Shown: positions 1-5,299, counted from the stretch's first letter. The stretch: 6,741 nt of DNA from an uncultured Clostridia bacterium (GCA_947176975.1 CAMWSW010000049.1:1-6741); one strand, 5' to 3'. Made by a program: numbers and translations. The notes: generated by a model not told the origin, from the sequence alone.

Positions 1-4
1 CAGT

Positions 5-18
5 AAAAGTATACTTTT
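5..18. other. 14-bp perfect palindrome near the left edge
   Basis: AAAAGTATACTTTT reads the same on both strands. It lies in very AT-rich DNA just before the window edge. It could be an operator or promoter part for a gene outside the window, or chance in AT-rich sequence. I see no well-spaced -35/-10 pair around it, so no function is assigned. Confidence 0.3.
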
Positions 19-65
19 TTTAGAATTGTAAAAAATTTGTATCAAATTAGAAAATTATGTACATA

Positions 66-101
66 AAAAATGGCAACGCTTATTTCGCGTTACGCATTTT
101 T
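66..101. terminator. possible bidirectional rho-independent terminator
   Basis: AAAAATG (66-72) pairs with CATTTTT (95-101). After a small internal loop AACGC (75-79) pairs with GCGTT (87-91) around a 7-nt loop. The outer A and T runs give a U-tract on either strand, as in terminators shared by converging transcripts. It is the first such structure with a clear U-tract downstream of queH, about 265 bp beyond its stop. The GC core is only 5 bp, so strength is uncertain. Confidence 0.45.
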
Positions 102-196
102 AATAGGATTCTTTGTTTAGAGACACTGACGCTCGCACGAGACGCAATATTGCTTGCTCGCTATGCCGTCGCTCCGCTCCTTACGATTTCGCTTTG

Positions 197-260
197 CTAC
201 ACTCAGAGTGACGTCGTTAAAGGTGCTACTACCGCTTTAAATGCGTCATTCTGAGCGTAG
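197..260. repeat. imperfect 17-bp inverted repeat with inner hairpin
   Basis: CTACACTCAGAGTGACG (197-213) and CGTCATTCTGAGCGTAG (244-260) are reverse complements at 15 of 17 positions. Between them TTAAAG (217-222) pairs with CTTTAA (235-240), so the segment can fold into one long stem. The right arm is also the left arm of the composite palindrome at 245-321, so the two folds exclude each other. On the minus strand this lies downstream of queH and would be in the 3' part of its transcript if it reads that far. Confidence 0.65.
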
Positions 261-321
261 TCGAAGAATCTATTATACTGATTGAGATTTCTCCACTACG
301 CTTCGCTTTGGTCGAAATGAC
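245..321. repeat. dispersed palindromic repeat, complete copy
   Basis: The element starts GTCATTCTGAGCGTAG and ends GGTCGAAATGAC, so its ends GTCATT/AATGAC are complementary. Further inside, GAGCGTAG...AATCT (253-271) matches the reverse complement of AGATTT...CTACGCTT (285-303) with about four or five mismatches over 19 positions. The result is a long imperfect stem with a roughly 13-nt loop. Half copies occur at 3381-3424 (left arm type) and 5072-5103 (right arm type). All three copies are intergenic, which fits a MITE- or REP-like family. It might also act as a transcript-end structure for queH. Confidence 0.7.
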
Positions 322-366
322 ATTATAGTAACACACGAGCGCAGAGAGCGTTGTTATACGCGTCGG

Positions 367-972
367 CTACTTATTTGCACGAGAATAATCACAACCGCAG
401 AAATCTTGGCGGTACAAATTATACTGCTTTGACAGTTCTATCGAGCGAAGATAACCGCCCTTTTTCTTAAAGTCGTTGGGCAAGTGCTTTACTTTCTTAC
501 CGTCCGCAAGGGCTGAACCTATAGAGTTGAGTTTTTGCGCGTTCTTATGCGGACTGATAGAAAGCGTCGAGCAGTAATATTCAAAGCCGTTTTCTTCGGC
601 GTAATCGCAAGCCTTTTTAAGTCGCAAAGCGTAGCAAATACTGCATCTGTCTCCCCCTTCGGGACAGCTCTCATATCCTTTGACTTTTTCTAAAAATTCT
701 TGGGGGTCATACTGCGGACATACGATATCTATATCAAGCGACGTTTCTATGACAAGCCTTTTGAGTTCGCCGAGACGTTTGTCAAATTCTTCTTTTGATG
801 AAATATTGGGGTTGTAATAAAACAACGTGATGTCAAAATAGTCCTTAAGATATTCAAGACAATAGCTACTGCACGGCGCGCAGCAAGCGTGCAAAAGAAG
901 TCTTGGTTTTCTTCCGTCAAGAGATTTGATAATTTCGTCAAGTTGAAGTTGATAATTTACTTTATTCTCCAT
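367..972 (-). CDS. queH: epoxyqueuosine reductase QueH
   Basis: This 201-residue protein matches the QueH (former DUF208) family, which reduces epoxyqueuosine to queuosine in the wobble position of GUN-anticodon tRNAs. QueH is the cytosolic, non-cobalamin counterpart of QueG. Seen in the sequence: HACCAPCSSYC near residues 28-38, YYNPNI at 52-57, CPEGGDRCSICYALRL at 103-118, STLSISPHKN at 135-144, and QDFCGCDYS near the C-terminus (189-197). The paired and clustered cysteines are the iron-sulfur and iron ligand regions known for the family. Length is normal and no key motif is missing. The ATG lies 4 nt after the stop of the upstream gene. Only a weak purine stretch (GCAGAG) precedes it, so translation is probably coupled. 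It is the last gene of a three-gene run. No other queuosine gene is visible. Confidence 0.93.
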   Translation of the reverse strand: MENKVNYQLQLDEIIKSLDGRKPRLLLHACCAPCSSYCLEYLKDYFDITLFYYNPNISSKEEFDKRLGELKRLVIETSLDIDIVCPQYDPQEFLEKVKGYESCPEGGDRCSICYALRLKKACDYAEENGFEYYCSTLSISPHKNAQKLNSIGSALADGKKVKHLPNDFKKKGGYLRSIELSKQYNLYRQDFCGCDYSRANK

Positions 973-976
973 AAGT

Positions 977-2137
977 CTACTCTGCTTTTAATAATACGCT
1001 TGCATAGGATATCTTTTCGACGTCGCCGTCCTTGGTAAATTCGTCGTACGCCCTTGAAAGCATTTCGTCGTCAATGCCCAAGTCCTGCAATTTGAGGGGA
1101 TAATTGACATACTTTTTTAATTCGGCGTAATATCTGTTGACGCACTCCTTGATGATCTGCCCTCCCTTTTTGCCGTCCTGCACTTCGATATATTTGTTGT
1201 AGCCGATAAGATTGACGAGCGCGTAGGTATCGAAGTCCCATTTGAATTCTATCTTTTCCACACCCTTTGCAAAGAGGATGTTAAATACATCGCGGTAGTC
1301 TGCTCCACTGATATCGCAAATCAAATCGGACAGCTTCGTCAAAAGGTCGTTGGGCGAAGACCAATAGGCGCAACCTGCAAGCATAGTAGCGAATGCTACG
1401 TTGAATCTATATTTGCGTATACCCGTATAGAGCATACACGGCTCGAAATTGTCTGTCAGCAAAGTTATGGCGTCCAATGCATACACCTTGGTCATGGGAT
1501 TGACGCTCTTGCGAGAAGTGAGCGACGAAATCGCCATTGCCAATGCGTTGAGACCTATGGAGGCGATTCGGTTTTTGCCGAGAATAGAACACATACACGG
1601 ATCAAGCGCAAGCGCATTTGTCTGCGCAAAAGGCGTGTCTAGCTGAATTATTCCCCCGTCTTCGCACAATACGCGTACGGTATTGCTTGCCTCTATTCCC
1701 GACGACAGATAAGTGGGTATCACGGCAAGCGGAAGAAAATCAGAGGAAATATTATTGACGGAGCAATCGAGGTAAGTGGACATAAATGACACGCCGTCTT
1801 TTATCATGACTTTGACGGCTTTTGCCGTATAAATCGCGCTCTTTTGCCCCAATGCGATTATGCTGTCGCATTCCTTTTCTTTGAAGAGCCTCAACGCCCT
1901 GTCGCAGTCTTCTGCAGTAGCAAAATCGGTGACTTTCTTATACACGGCAACGATATTGAGTTCTTTGCCGATGCGCCTCATCAAAGCCCGTAGGTGTCCG
2001 CGCTTGACGCTCTTTTCGTCGCAAATAAGCATGATGCGCCTACAGCCCATATTACTCATAGTGACAGCGCAGTTACGCAACGCGCCTCTGCCCGTCAAAA
2101 ACTTGATATCGCTTTCAAAATTATACTGACTTCTCAT
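977..2137 (-). CDS. diverged iron-containing alcohol dehydrogenase-fold protein, second of tandem pair
   Basis: This 386-residue protein has the outline of the iron-containing alcohol dehydrogenase/dehydroquinate synthase superfamily: an N-terminal Rossmann-like half (RIMLICDEKS at 34-43, DSIIALGQKSAIYTAK at 91-106, PLAVIPTYLSSG at 136-147) and a helical C-terminal half ending with KLQDLGIDDEMLSRAYDEF. The family GGGSxxDxAK motif is reduced to GQKSAIYTAK. The four metal-ligand positions (Asp, His, His, His in FucO-type enzymes) read N197, M201, T267 and Y281 by my hand alignment, so metal-dependent dehydrogenase activity is unlikely. It is a distant paralogue of the gene just upstream; both end this region with a G-x-D-Y motif. 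The ATG overlaps the upstream stop as ATGA, and a good Shine-Dalgarno site (AAGGCGGTG) lies 5 nt before it. Substrate and role are unknown. Confidence 0.8.
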   Translation of the reverse strand: MRSQYNFESDIKFLTGRGALRNCAVTMSNMGCRRIMLICDEKSVKRGHLRALMRRIGKELNIVAVYKKVTDFATAEDCDRALRLFKEKECDSIIALGQKSAIYTAKAVKVMIKDGVSFMSTYLDCSVNNISSDFLPLAVIPTYLSSGIEASNTVRVLCEDGGIIQLDTPFAQTNALALDPCMCSILGKNRIASIGLNALAMAISSLTSRKSVNPMTKVYALDAITLLTDNFEPCMLYTGIRKYRFNVAFATMLAGCAYWSSPNDLLTKLSDLICDISGADYRDVFNILFAKGVEKIEFKWDFDTYALVNLIGYNKYIEVQDGKKGGQIIKECVNRYYAELKKYVNYPLKLQDLGIDDEMLSRAYDEFTKDGDVEKISYASVLLKAE

Positions 2138-3336
2138 CTCAACACCGCCTTGATTGCAAATGCGTCAAAATGACGTGGATTGTTGAGCATATGCGGATTA
2201 TACGACAACTTTATCACGATATCCTGTCTGTCGTCATCCGTCAAAATTATAGGCGCGCGCGCTTCGACGTATTTGCCCACTATATCGTCGACAAACTCCT
2301 CGACGCATTTGACAAAGCCCTTTGCTCTCTCCTCTTGTGGGTATTTGGAATACTCCTGCCAACCTACAAACGACCAAAGCGCCTTTGCGTACTTTTCCCC
2401 GCATACTCGCAAATTATAGTTGACGGACGCCTTTATTGCAAGCGGTAAACATTGATAATAATCCACACCTTTGACGTCGCTTATCGCCAATGCAAGCGAA
2501 TAAATCATGCCCATACCGTTGCTGTCAAGTCCCTTGGAGAGATACGCTCCCTCTTGCGCAAAATTCGCCACTTTGTCTTCTTGAGATGTGGCTAGCATAT
2601 CCAAAGCCTTTGCCCGCAAATTCGTCAATGCGGATTGACTGAAAATCCTACCGACAGCGTGCGTCTCCACCTGCTTGATGGCAATGCCCACCCTTGCGTA
2701 ATGCACGGAAATAAATCCGTCAATTGCTTTGCCGAGCATATTCAACACGCCGTACGCCTTCGAACTCTTTGACGCAGAAGATATCAACTTGCCGTCAATA
2801 ATGCAATAATCGGGAGACAACAATTCGTTGATAATATTGCGACTCAACTTCTTTTTGCTGTCGTAATACACCGCCAAAGCGTTGCACTCATTGCCCGCAC
2901 TGAACTTGCAAGGTATGGTAATGAGCGGTACGTCGACGACCTTGCGACCTATATCGGAATCGTTGAAAAACTTGGTGACGTCTTTGACTTGCGCGCTTAC
3001 CGTGAGTCTCAAAAGCTTGGCGTAATCCACGAGTTTTCCGCTTCCGCAGACGACTATGCCGTCGCAACCGTTGGACATATAGACGAAATACATATCGCTG
3101 AGCGCGCTTTCGCTGTCTTGCAAATCTTCGCCGAGATACACCGCGCCAATTGCGATTCCCTCGCCATTTAGCACACTTTCTTTGACCTTGTCAAGATAGC
3201 CTTGCGACAGCAAATACCTGTCGCCTATCAACATAATACGCGACGCTCCCAGACCGCCGAGAAGTATATGCAAATCCATGGTACCCCTTTCGCCGTCAAT
3301 TATCTTTGTGCCGTTGGAAAACTCCGTATATCTCAT
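2134..3336 (-). CDS. diverged iron-containing alcohol dehydrogenase-fold protein, first of tandem pair
   Basis: This 400-residue protein is collinear with the downstream paralogue and shows the same superfamily outline: RIMLIGDRYLLSQG at 33-46, DGIVVCGSGKLVDYAK at 92-107 (family GGGSxxDxAK, partly kept), PLITIPCKFSAGNE at 137-150 (family IPTTxGTGSE, altered), and a C-terminal NNPRHFDAFAIKAVL like the family's final NPR segment. By hand alignment the four metal-ligand positions read N199, K203, Y279 and Y293, so all ligands are lost. It is probably a pseudoenzyme or has a different chemistry; a heteromer with the second protein is inferred from their 4-nt overlap. I keep the ATG at 3336 because residues 1-20 align with the paralogue's start. 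However, Met20 (3279) has a stronger ribosome binding site (AAAGGGG, 4 nt away). The promoter just upstream predicts a leaderless message for the longer form. Confidence 0.8.
   Translation of the reverse strand: MRYTEFSNGTKIIDGERGTMDLHILLGGLGASRIMLIGDRYLLSQGYLDKVKESVLNGEGIAIGAVYLGEDLQDSESALSDMYFVYMSNGCDGIVVCGSGKLVDYAKLLRLTVSAQVKDVTKFFNDSDIGRKVVDVPLITIPCKFSAGNECNALAVYYDSKKKLSRNIINELLSPDYCIIDGKLISSASKSSKAYGVLNMLGKAIDGFISVHYARVGIAIKQVETHAVGRIFSQSALTNLRAKALDMLATSQEDKVANFAQEGAYLSKGLDSNGMGMIYSLALAISDVKGVDYYQCLPLAIKASVNYNLRVCGEKYAKALWSFVGWQEYSKYPQEERAKGFVKCVEEFVDDIVGKYVEARAPIILTDDDRQDIVIKLSYNPHMLNNPRHFDAFAIKAVLR
3284..3290 (-). promoter_or_regulatory. Shine-Dalgarno-like site before an internal Met20
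   Basis: AAAGGGG on the minus strand lies 4 nt before the ATG at 3279-3277 (Met20 of the first dehydrogenase-fold gene). The annotated start at 3336 has no Shine-Dalgarno sequence. This site therefore competes as the real or a secondary start. Against it, using Met20 would remove an N-terminal segment that aligns with the paralogue. Confidence 0.4.
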
Positions 3337-3342
3337 ACGTAA

Positions 3343-3371
3343 ATTGTATCATAAAATATTAGGATTGTCTA
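3343..3371 (-). promoter_or_regulatory. sigma-A-type promoter of the dehydrogenase-like pair and queH
   Basis: On the minus strand TAGACA (3371-3366) is followed after exactly 17 bp by TACAAT (3348-3343), each one base from consensus. The -10 box is preceded by TGA, giving an extended -10 (TGn). The expected transcription start, about 7 nt downstream, falls at or next to position 3336, the A of the annotated ATG. This promoter would drive the three-gene run ending in queH. Read-through from bioY is also possible since no clear terminator separates them. Confidence 0.7.
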
Positions 3372-3380
3372 TTTAAACGA

Positions 3381-3424
3381 GTCATTCTAAGCGAAGTGAA
3401 ACGAAGTCGAAGAATCTATAATAC
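3381..3424. repeat. dispersed palindromic repeat, left-arm half copy
   Basis: It starts GTCATTCTAAGCGAAG and ends GTCGAAGAATCTATAATAC, matching the left arm of the complete copy at 245-278 apart from substitutions and about 10 extra bases (a GAAGTGAAAC-like insertion) in the middle. It ends 2 bp from the bioY stop codon and begins 9 bp from the -35 box of the next promoter, filling the gap between the two transcription units. On its own it forms only a weak hairpin with no U-tract, so I do not call it a terminator. Confidence 0.7.
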
Positions 3425-3426
3425 AA

Positions 3427-4014
3427 TCAAAGTTTGCTGTATTTGCTTAACTTGGGACATATAAACGCGCATATTGCGCACTTTGCAATATCAATGGGAA
3501 TAAAGGGGATCAGCATCATCATAAAAAAGTCCCAAACTGCCGTGTTGACGTGCATATATCCATACATAATTCCTGCGCCATACGCTACGCCGACGATATC
3601 CATTATAACCATATCTATTAGCGACGCCCAAAGATACGTCCAAAAGTTGTTCTTGCCGACTTTTTCTCTAAACCAAGCGGCGCAGAAACCGCCGATCGCC
3701 ATACCTATCAAAAATCCAAACGACGGCTTGAGTACGTAAGCAAATCCGCCTCCGTCGGAGAATATAGGCAAGCCGAAAAGTCCCAACAAAAGATATAGAA
3801 ATACCGATATGCCGCCCCACTTTTTACCAAGGAGCAGACAGCAAATATTCGTCACCAAAAATTGCAAGGTAATCTTGATAGGTCCGATAGGTATCGATAT
3901 AAACGCGCTGATAATCATAAGCGCGATAAAAATTCCCGAGGTGGCTATGCCAACGATATATCTGCGACGTTTTTCGTGCGCGGCTCTTGCCTTATCTTCG
4001 TCAAATCCACTCAT
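3427..4014 (-). CDS. bioY: biotin transporter BioY (ECF S component)
   Basis: BioY is the membrane substrate-binding component of energy-coupling-factor biotin importers. Counting from the ATG at 4014 this protein has 195 residues with about six hydrophobic segments. The first follows a basic N-terminus (EKRRR at 14-18). Family motifs are clear: ISIPIGPIKITLQ at 39-51, LLLGKKWGG at 60-68, LYLLLGLFGLPIF at 73-85, the KPSFGFLIG segment after it, and a late PFIPIDIAKCAICA segment. An in-frame GTG at 4023 is possible, but AGGAG overlaps that GTG and sits 8 nt before the ATG at 4014, so I choose the ATG. The gene overlaps the end of birA by 14 nt and so shares its biotin-responsive promoter. No ECF ATPases or T component are in the window, so it probably uses a shared energizing module encoded elsewhere. 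Confidence 0.94.
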   Translation of the reverse strand: MSGFDEDKARAAHEKRRRYIVGIATSGIFIALMIISAFISIPIGPIKITLQFLVTNICCLLLGKKWGGISVFLYLLLGLFGLPIFSDGGGFAYVLKPSFGFLIGMAIGGFCAAWFREKVGKNNFWTYLWASLIDMVIMDIVGVAYGAGIMYGYMHVNTAVWDFFMMMLIPFIPIDIAKCAICAFICPKLSKYSKL

Positions 4015-4984
4015 TTTGAGCACTCCTAATAGATATTTCTCCGCAAGTCAACTTGCGAATATCATCACCTTCTTGTATGACGAGTCCGCCGTCGTCATCA
4101 ATATCTATTACTTTGCCTCTCTTCTGCTCGCAATTTATTGCGTAACTGATTTCTTTGCCCAAAACTAAAGAATTAGCTTTGTATTCCTGCATAAAGTCAC
4201 GGCTTTTCAAATCGTCTGTCAACGTCATGAGATTGTCGTAGACCTCGGCAATAAGTTGAGAGCGTGTAATTGTAGGCTGTCCCTCAAACAGCGCGCACGC
4301 CTTGTCTTTGATGTCGTCGGGAAAATCCTGCTCGACAAAGTTGACGCCTATGCCTACGATAAAAGTCCCCGCTTTTCCGCTTTCGAAATCAATGTCGGCT
4401 TGAGTGAGAATTCCGCAGACTTTCTTCTTGCCGATATACAAGTCGTTGACCCACTTGATTTTCGTATCAATGCCCGCAAGCTTGGCAATACTCCTTTGTA
4501 CGGCGACTGCCGTGGCGGGGGTGATGATCATCACGTCTTGCATATTCTCTATGCGCTTGCAAAGAGCTACGCTCATATATATGCCTTTCTTGGGCGAAAA
4601 GAAGGTCTTGCCCATACGCCCTCTTCCGTTTGTCTGTTCGTCGGCGACGATAAGCGCGCCGTGCTTGAGCTGACCGCTCATAAGTCTCGTCATAGCCTCC
4701 GCATTCGTCGAAGTGGAAGACTTGAGCGCAACGACTTCCATTTCCGCATACTTGGGCGCAAGACACGCCCTCAAGCTTTGCTCGGACAAAATATCGTTGG
4801 TCTCTTGCAAGATATACCCCTTATTGGTTGTGGCGATTATTTGGTATCCCTCGGATTGCAACCCCTTGACAGCCTTCCATACGCTTGCGCGCGATACGCC
4901 CAACTCGTCAGCAAGCTGTTGCCCCGACACCGCTTGCCCTCTGCCATTCTCCAAAAGTTGCAATATCTGATTTTTTAAAGACAT
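4001..4984 (-). CDS. birA: bifunctional biotin-[biotin carboxyl carrier protein] ligase and biotin repressor BirA
   Basis: BirA makes biotinyl-AMP and transfers biotin to carboxylase carrier domains. With an N-terminal DNA-binding domain it also represses biotin genes. This 327-residue protein has that domain: a winged helix-turn-helix at about 1-60 (SGQQLADELGVSRASVWKAV, wing TTNKGYIL). The catalytic domain shows SSTSTNAEA at 89-97, the biotin/ATP loop GRGRMG at 120-125, KWVNDLYIGKKKVCGIL at 177-193 (usually KWPNDLY) and IVGIGVNF. A small C-terminal domain ends the protein (GKVIDIDDDGGLVIQEGDD). Length is typical of two-domain BirA. The ATG is preceded by AGAGGTGA. A BirA-type operator overlaps its own promoter, so autoregulation is expected. 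bioY follows with a 14-nt overlap. Confidence 0.96.
   Translation of the reverse strand: MSLKNQILQLLENGRGQAVSGQQLADELGVSRASVWKAVKGLQSEGYQIIATTNKGYILQETNDILSEQSLRACLAPKYAEMEVVALKSSTSTNAEAMTRLMSGQLKHGALIVADEQTNGRGRMGKTFFSPKKGIYMSVALCKRIENMQDVMIITPATAVAVQRSIAKLAGIDTKIKWVNDLYIGKKKVCGILTQADIDFESGKAGTFIVGIGVNFVEQDFPDDIKDKACALFEGQPTITRSQLIAEVYDNLMTLTDDLKSRDFMQEYKANSLVLGKEISYAINCEQKRGKVIDIDDDGGLVIQEGDDIRKLTCGEISIRSAQNEWI
4023..4027 (-). promoter_or_regulatory. bioY ribosome binding site inside the end of birA
   Basis: AGGAG on the minus strand lies 8 nt before the ATG at 4014. It decides the bioY start, because the alternative GTG at 4023 overlaps this site and has no comparable site of its own. Confidence 0.75.
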
Positions 4985-4987
4985 ACT

Positions 4988-4995
4988 TCACCTCT
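4988..4995 (-). promoter_or_regulatory. birA ribosome binding site
   Basis: AGAGGTGA on the minus strand ends 3 nt before the birA ATG. With the promoter start predicted near 4999 the untranslated leader is only about 15 nt. This leaves no room for a riboswitch, so control should be at transcription initiation. Confidence 0.7.
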
Positions 4996-5005
4996 GCTCT
5001 AGGAT

Positions 5006-5034
5006 AGTATATAGAAAAGAAAAAGTATTGTCAA
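5006..5034 (-). promoter_or_regulatory. birA-bioY promoter
   Basis: On the minus strand a perfect TTGACA (5034-5029) is separated by 17 bp from TATACT (5011-5006), one base from the TATAAT consensus. The start is predicted about 7 nt further, near 4999. The -35 box lies inside one arm of the BirA-type operator, so bound repressor would block RNA polymerase. Confidence 0.85.
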
Positions 5035-5061
5035 CTGAAATTGTATATTTGGTTGACAATA
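5026..5061. promoter_or_regulatory. BirA operator (biotin box)
   Basis: TATTGTCAAC (5026-5035) and GTTGACAATA (5052-5061) form a perfect 10-bp inverted repeat around a 16-nt spacer. This matches the architecture of known BirA sites (TTGTAAAC, about 16 nt, GTTTACAA in E. coli; related TTGT-AAC half-sites in Gram-positives), with C in place of A at the fifth base of the half-site. Position supports it: it overlaps the -35 box of the promoter of a gene for a BirA that has a DNA-binding domain. Identity of the regulator is inference, but an unrelated match in this place is unlikely. Confidence 0.85.
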
Positions 5062-5071
5062 TAACATGTTA

Positions 5072-5103
5072 GAGATTTCTCCGCTTCGGTCGAAATGACA
5101 TTA
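5072..5103. repeat. dispersed palindromic repeat, right-arm half copy
   Basis: It starts GAGATTTCTCC and ends GGTCGAAATGACATTA, matching the right arm of the complete copy at 284-325 except for about 10 missing bases. By itself it folds as ATTTC/GAAAT around CCG-CTT-CGG, a compact hairpin. It lies 10 bp upstream of the BirA operator as read from birA. There is no U-tract on the minus strand directly after it. Confidence 0.7.
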
Positions 5104-5127
5104 GGTTAATAAAAGCTAAATAACAAA

Positions 5128-5154
5128 CTCCCCTCTCGTTTGGCGAGAAGGGAG
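5128..5154 (-). terminator. rho-independent terminator downstream of the surface protein gene
   Basis: On the minus strand CTCCC-TT-CTCG pairs with CGAG-AG-GGGAG (10 to 11 bp with one mismatch) around the loop CCAAA. It is followed at once by the T-rich tail TTTGTTATTT. It would end transcripts coming from the surface protein gene and insulate birA-bioY. Confidence 0.75.
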
Positions 5155-5299
5155 ATAGGCAAAAAATAAAATAGCGAATTTTTTGTCAAGGTAGTATTAG
5201 ATGAAAACCGTCGTACTTGCCGTACGACGGTTTGAGTCAAATGCTGTATTGGCGAAAAAGGCGCATTTTAGATTTGACCAGCCTCCCTTCTCGCCAAAC
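5138..5299. repeat. 17-bp perfect inverted repeat enclosing 128 bp
   Basis: GTTTGGCGAGAAGGGAG (5138-5154) and CTCCCTTCTCGCCAAAC (5283-5299) are exact reverse complements. The outer arm begins 5 bp after the stop of the surface protein gene; the other arm is part of the terminator at 5128-5154. The arms could pair in the 3' RNA and disrupt that terminator, or could be the ends of a small MITE-like insertion. I see no flanking target-site duplication. Confidence 0.7.
5205..5233 (-). terminator. strong hairpin, likely first terminator of the surface protein gene
   Basis: AAACCGTCGTAC (5205-5216) and GTACGACGGTTT (5222-5233) form a perfect 12-bp stem with a 5-nt loop. On the minus strand it ends in TTTT, then CATC. 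It stands about 70 nt after the surface protein stop. The short U-tract makes it a moderate terminator. On the plus strand only three Ts follow. Confidence 0.6.

Larger units (their letters stand above)
1..366. other. 366-bp gene-free tail rich in inverted repeats
   Basis: No credible gene is seen here. The stretch holds an AT-rich left end with a 14-bp palindrome, a possible bidirectional terminator (66-101), a 10-bp palindrome GCAATATTGC (144-153), and a nested set of inverted repeats from about 197 to 321. The GC-richer part between about 120 and 215 carries motifs such as CTACACTCAGAGTGACG that resemble a diverged reverse copy of the GTCATTCTGAGCG repeat further right. This suggests it is itself repeat-derived. 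No tRNA cloverleaf, rRNA or CRISPR spacing was recognised. A 65-codon plus-strand reading frame crosses it but has no ribosome binding site and runs through repeat arms. Confidence 0.6.

Noticed and set aside
57..254. Plus-strand open frame of 65 codons
   Set aside because: It has no Shine-Dalgarno site, starts beside a terminator-like hairpin and runs through inverted-repeat arms; the peptide resembles no family.
977..3336. Annotation of the pair as active iron alcohol dehydrogenases
   Set aside because: All four metal-ligand positions and much of the nucleotide-binding motif are replaced in both proteins by hand alignment.
3372..3426. Terminator after bioY
   Set aside because: The half repeat there forms only a weak hairpin and no T-rich tail follows on the minus strand.
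4256..4978. Plus-strand open frame of 240 codons opposite birA
   Set aside because: It is the antisense shadow of birA, whose motifs are complete on the minus strand; the plus-strand peptide shows no recognisable domain.
4985..5100. Riboswitch in front of birA-bioY
   Set aside because: The predicted leader is only about 15 nt, and the conserved inverted repeat overlaps the -35 box, which is a protein operator arrangement rather than an RNA switch.
245..5103. CRISPR array from the repeated GTCATTC/GAAATGAC motifs
   Set aside because: Only three copies, kilobases apart, unequal in length and in two forms; there is no regular spacer pattern and no cas gene.
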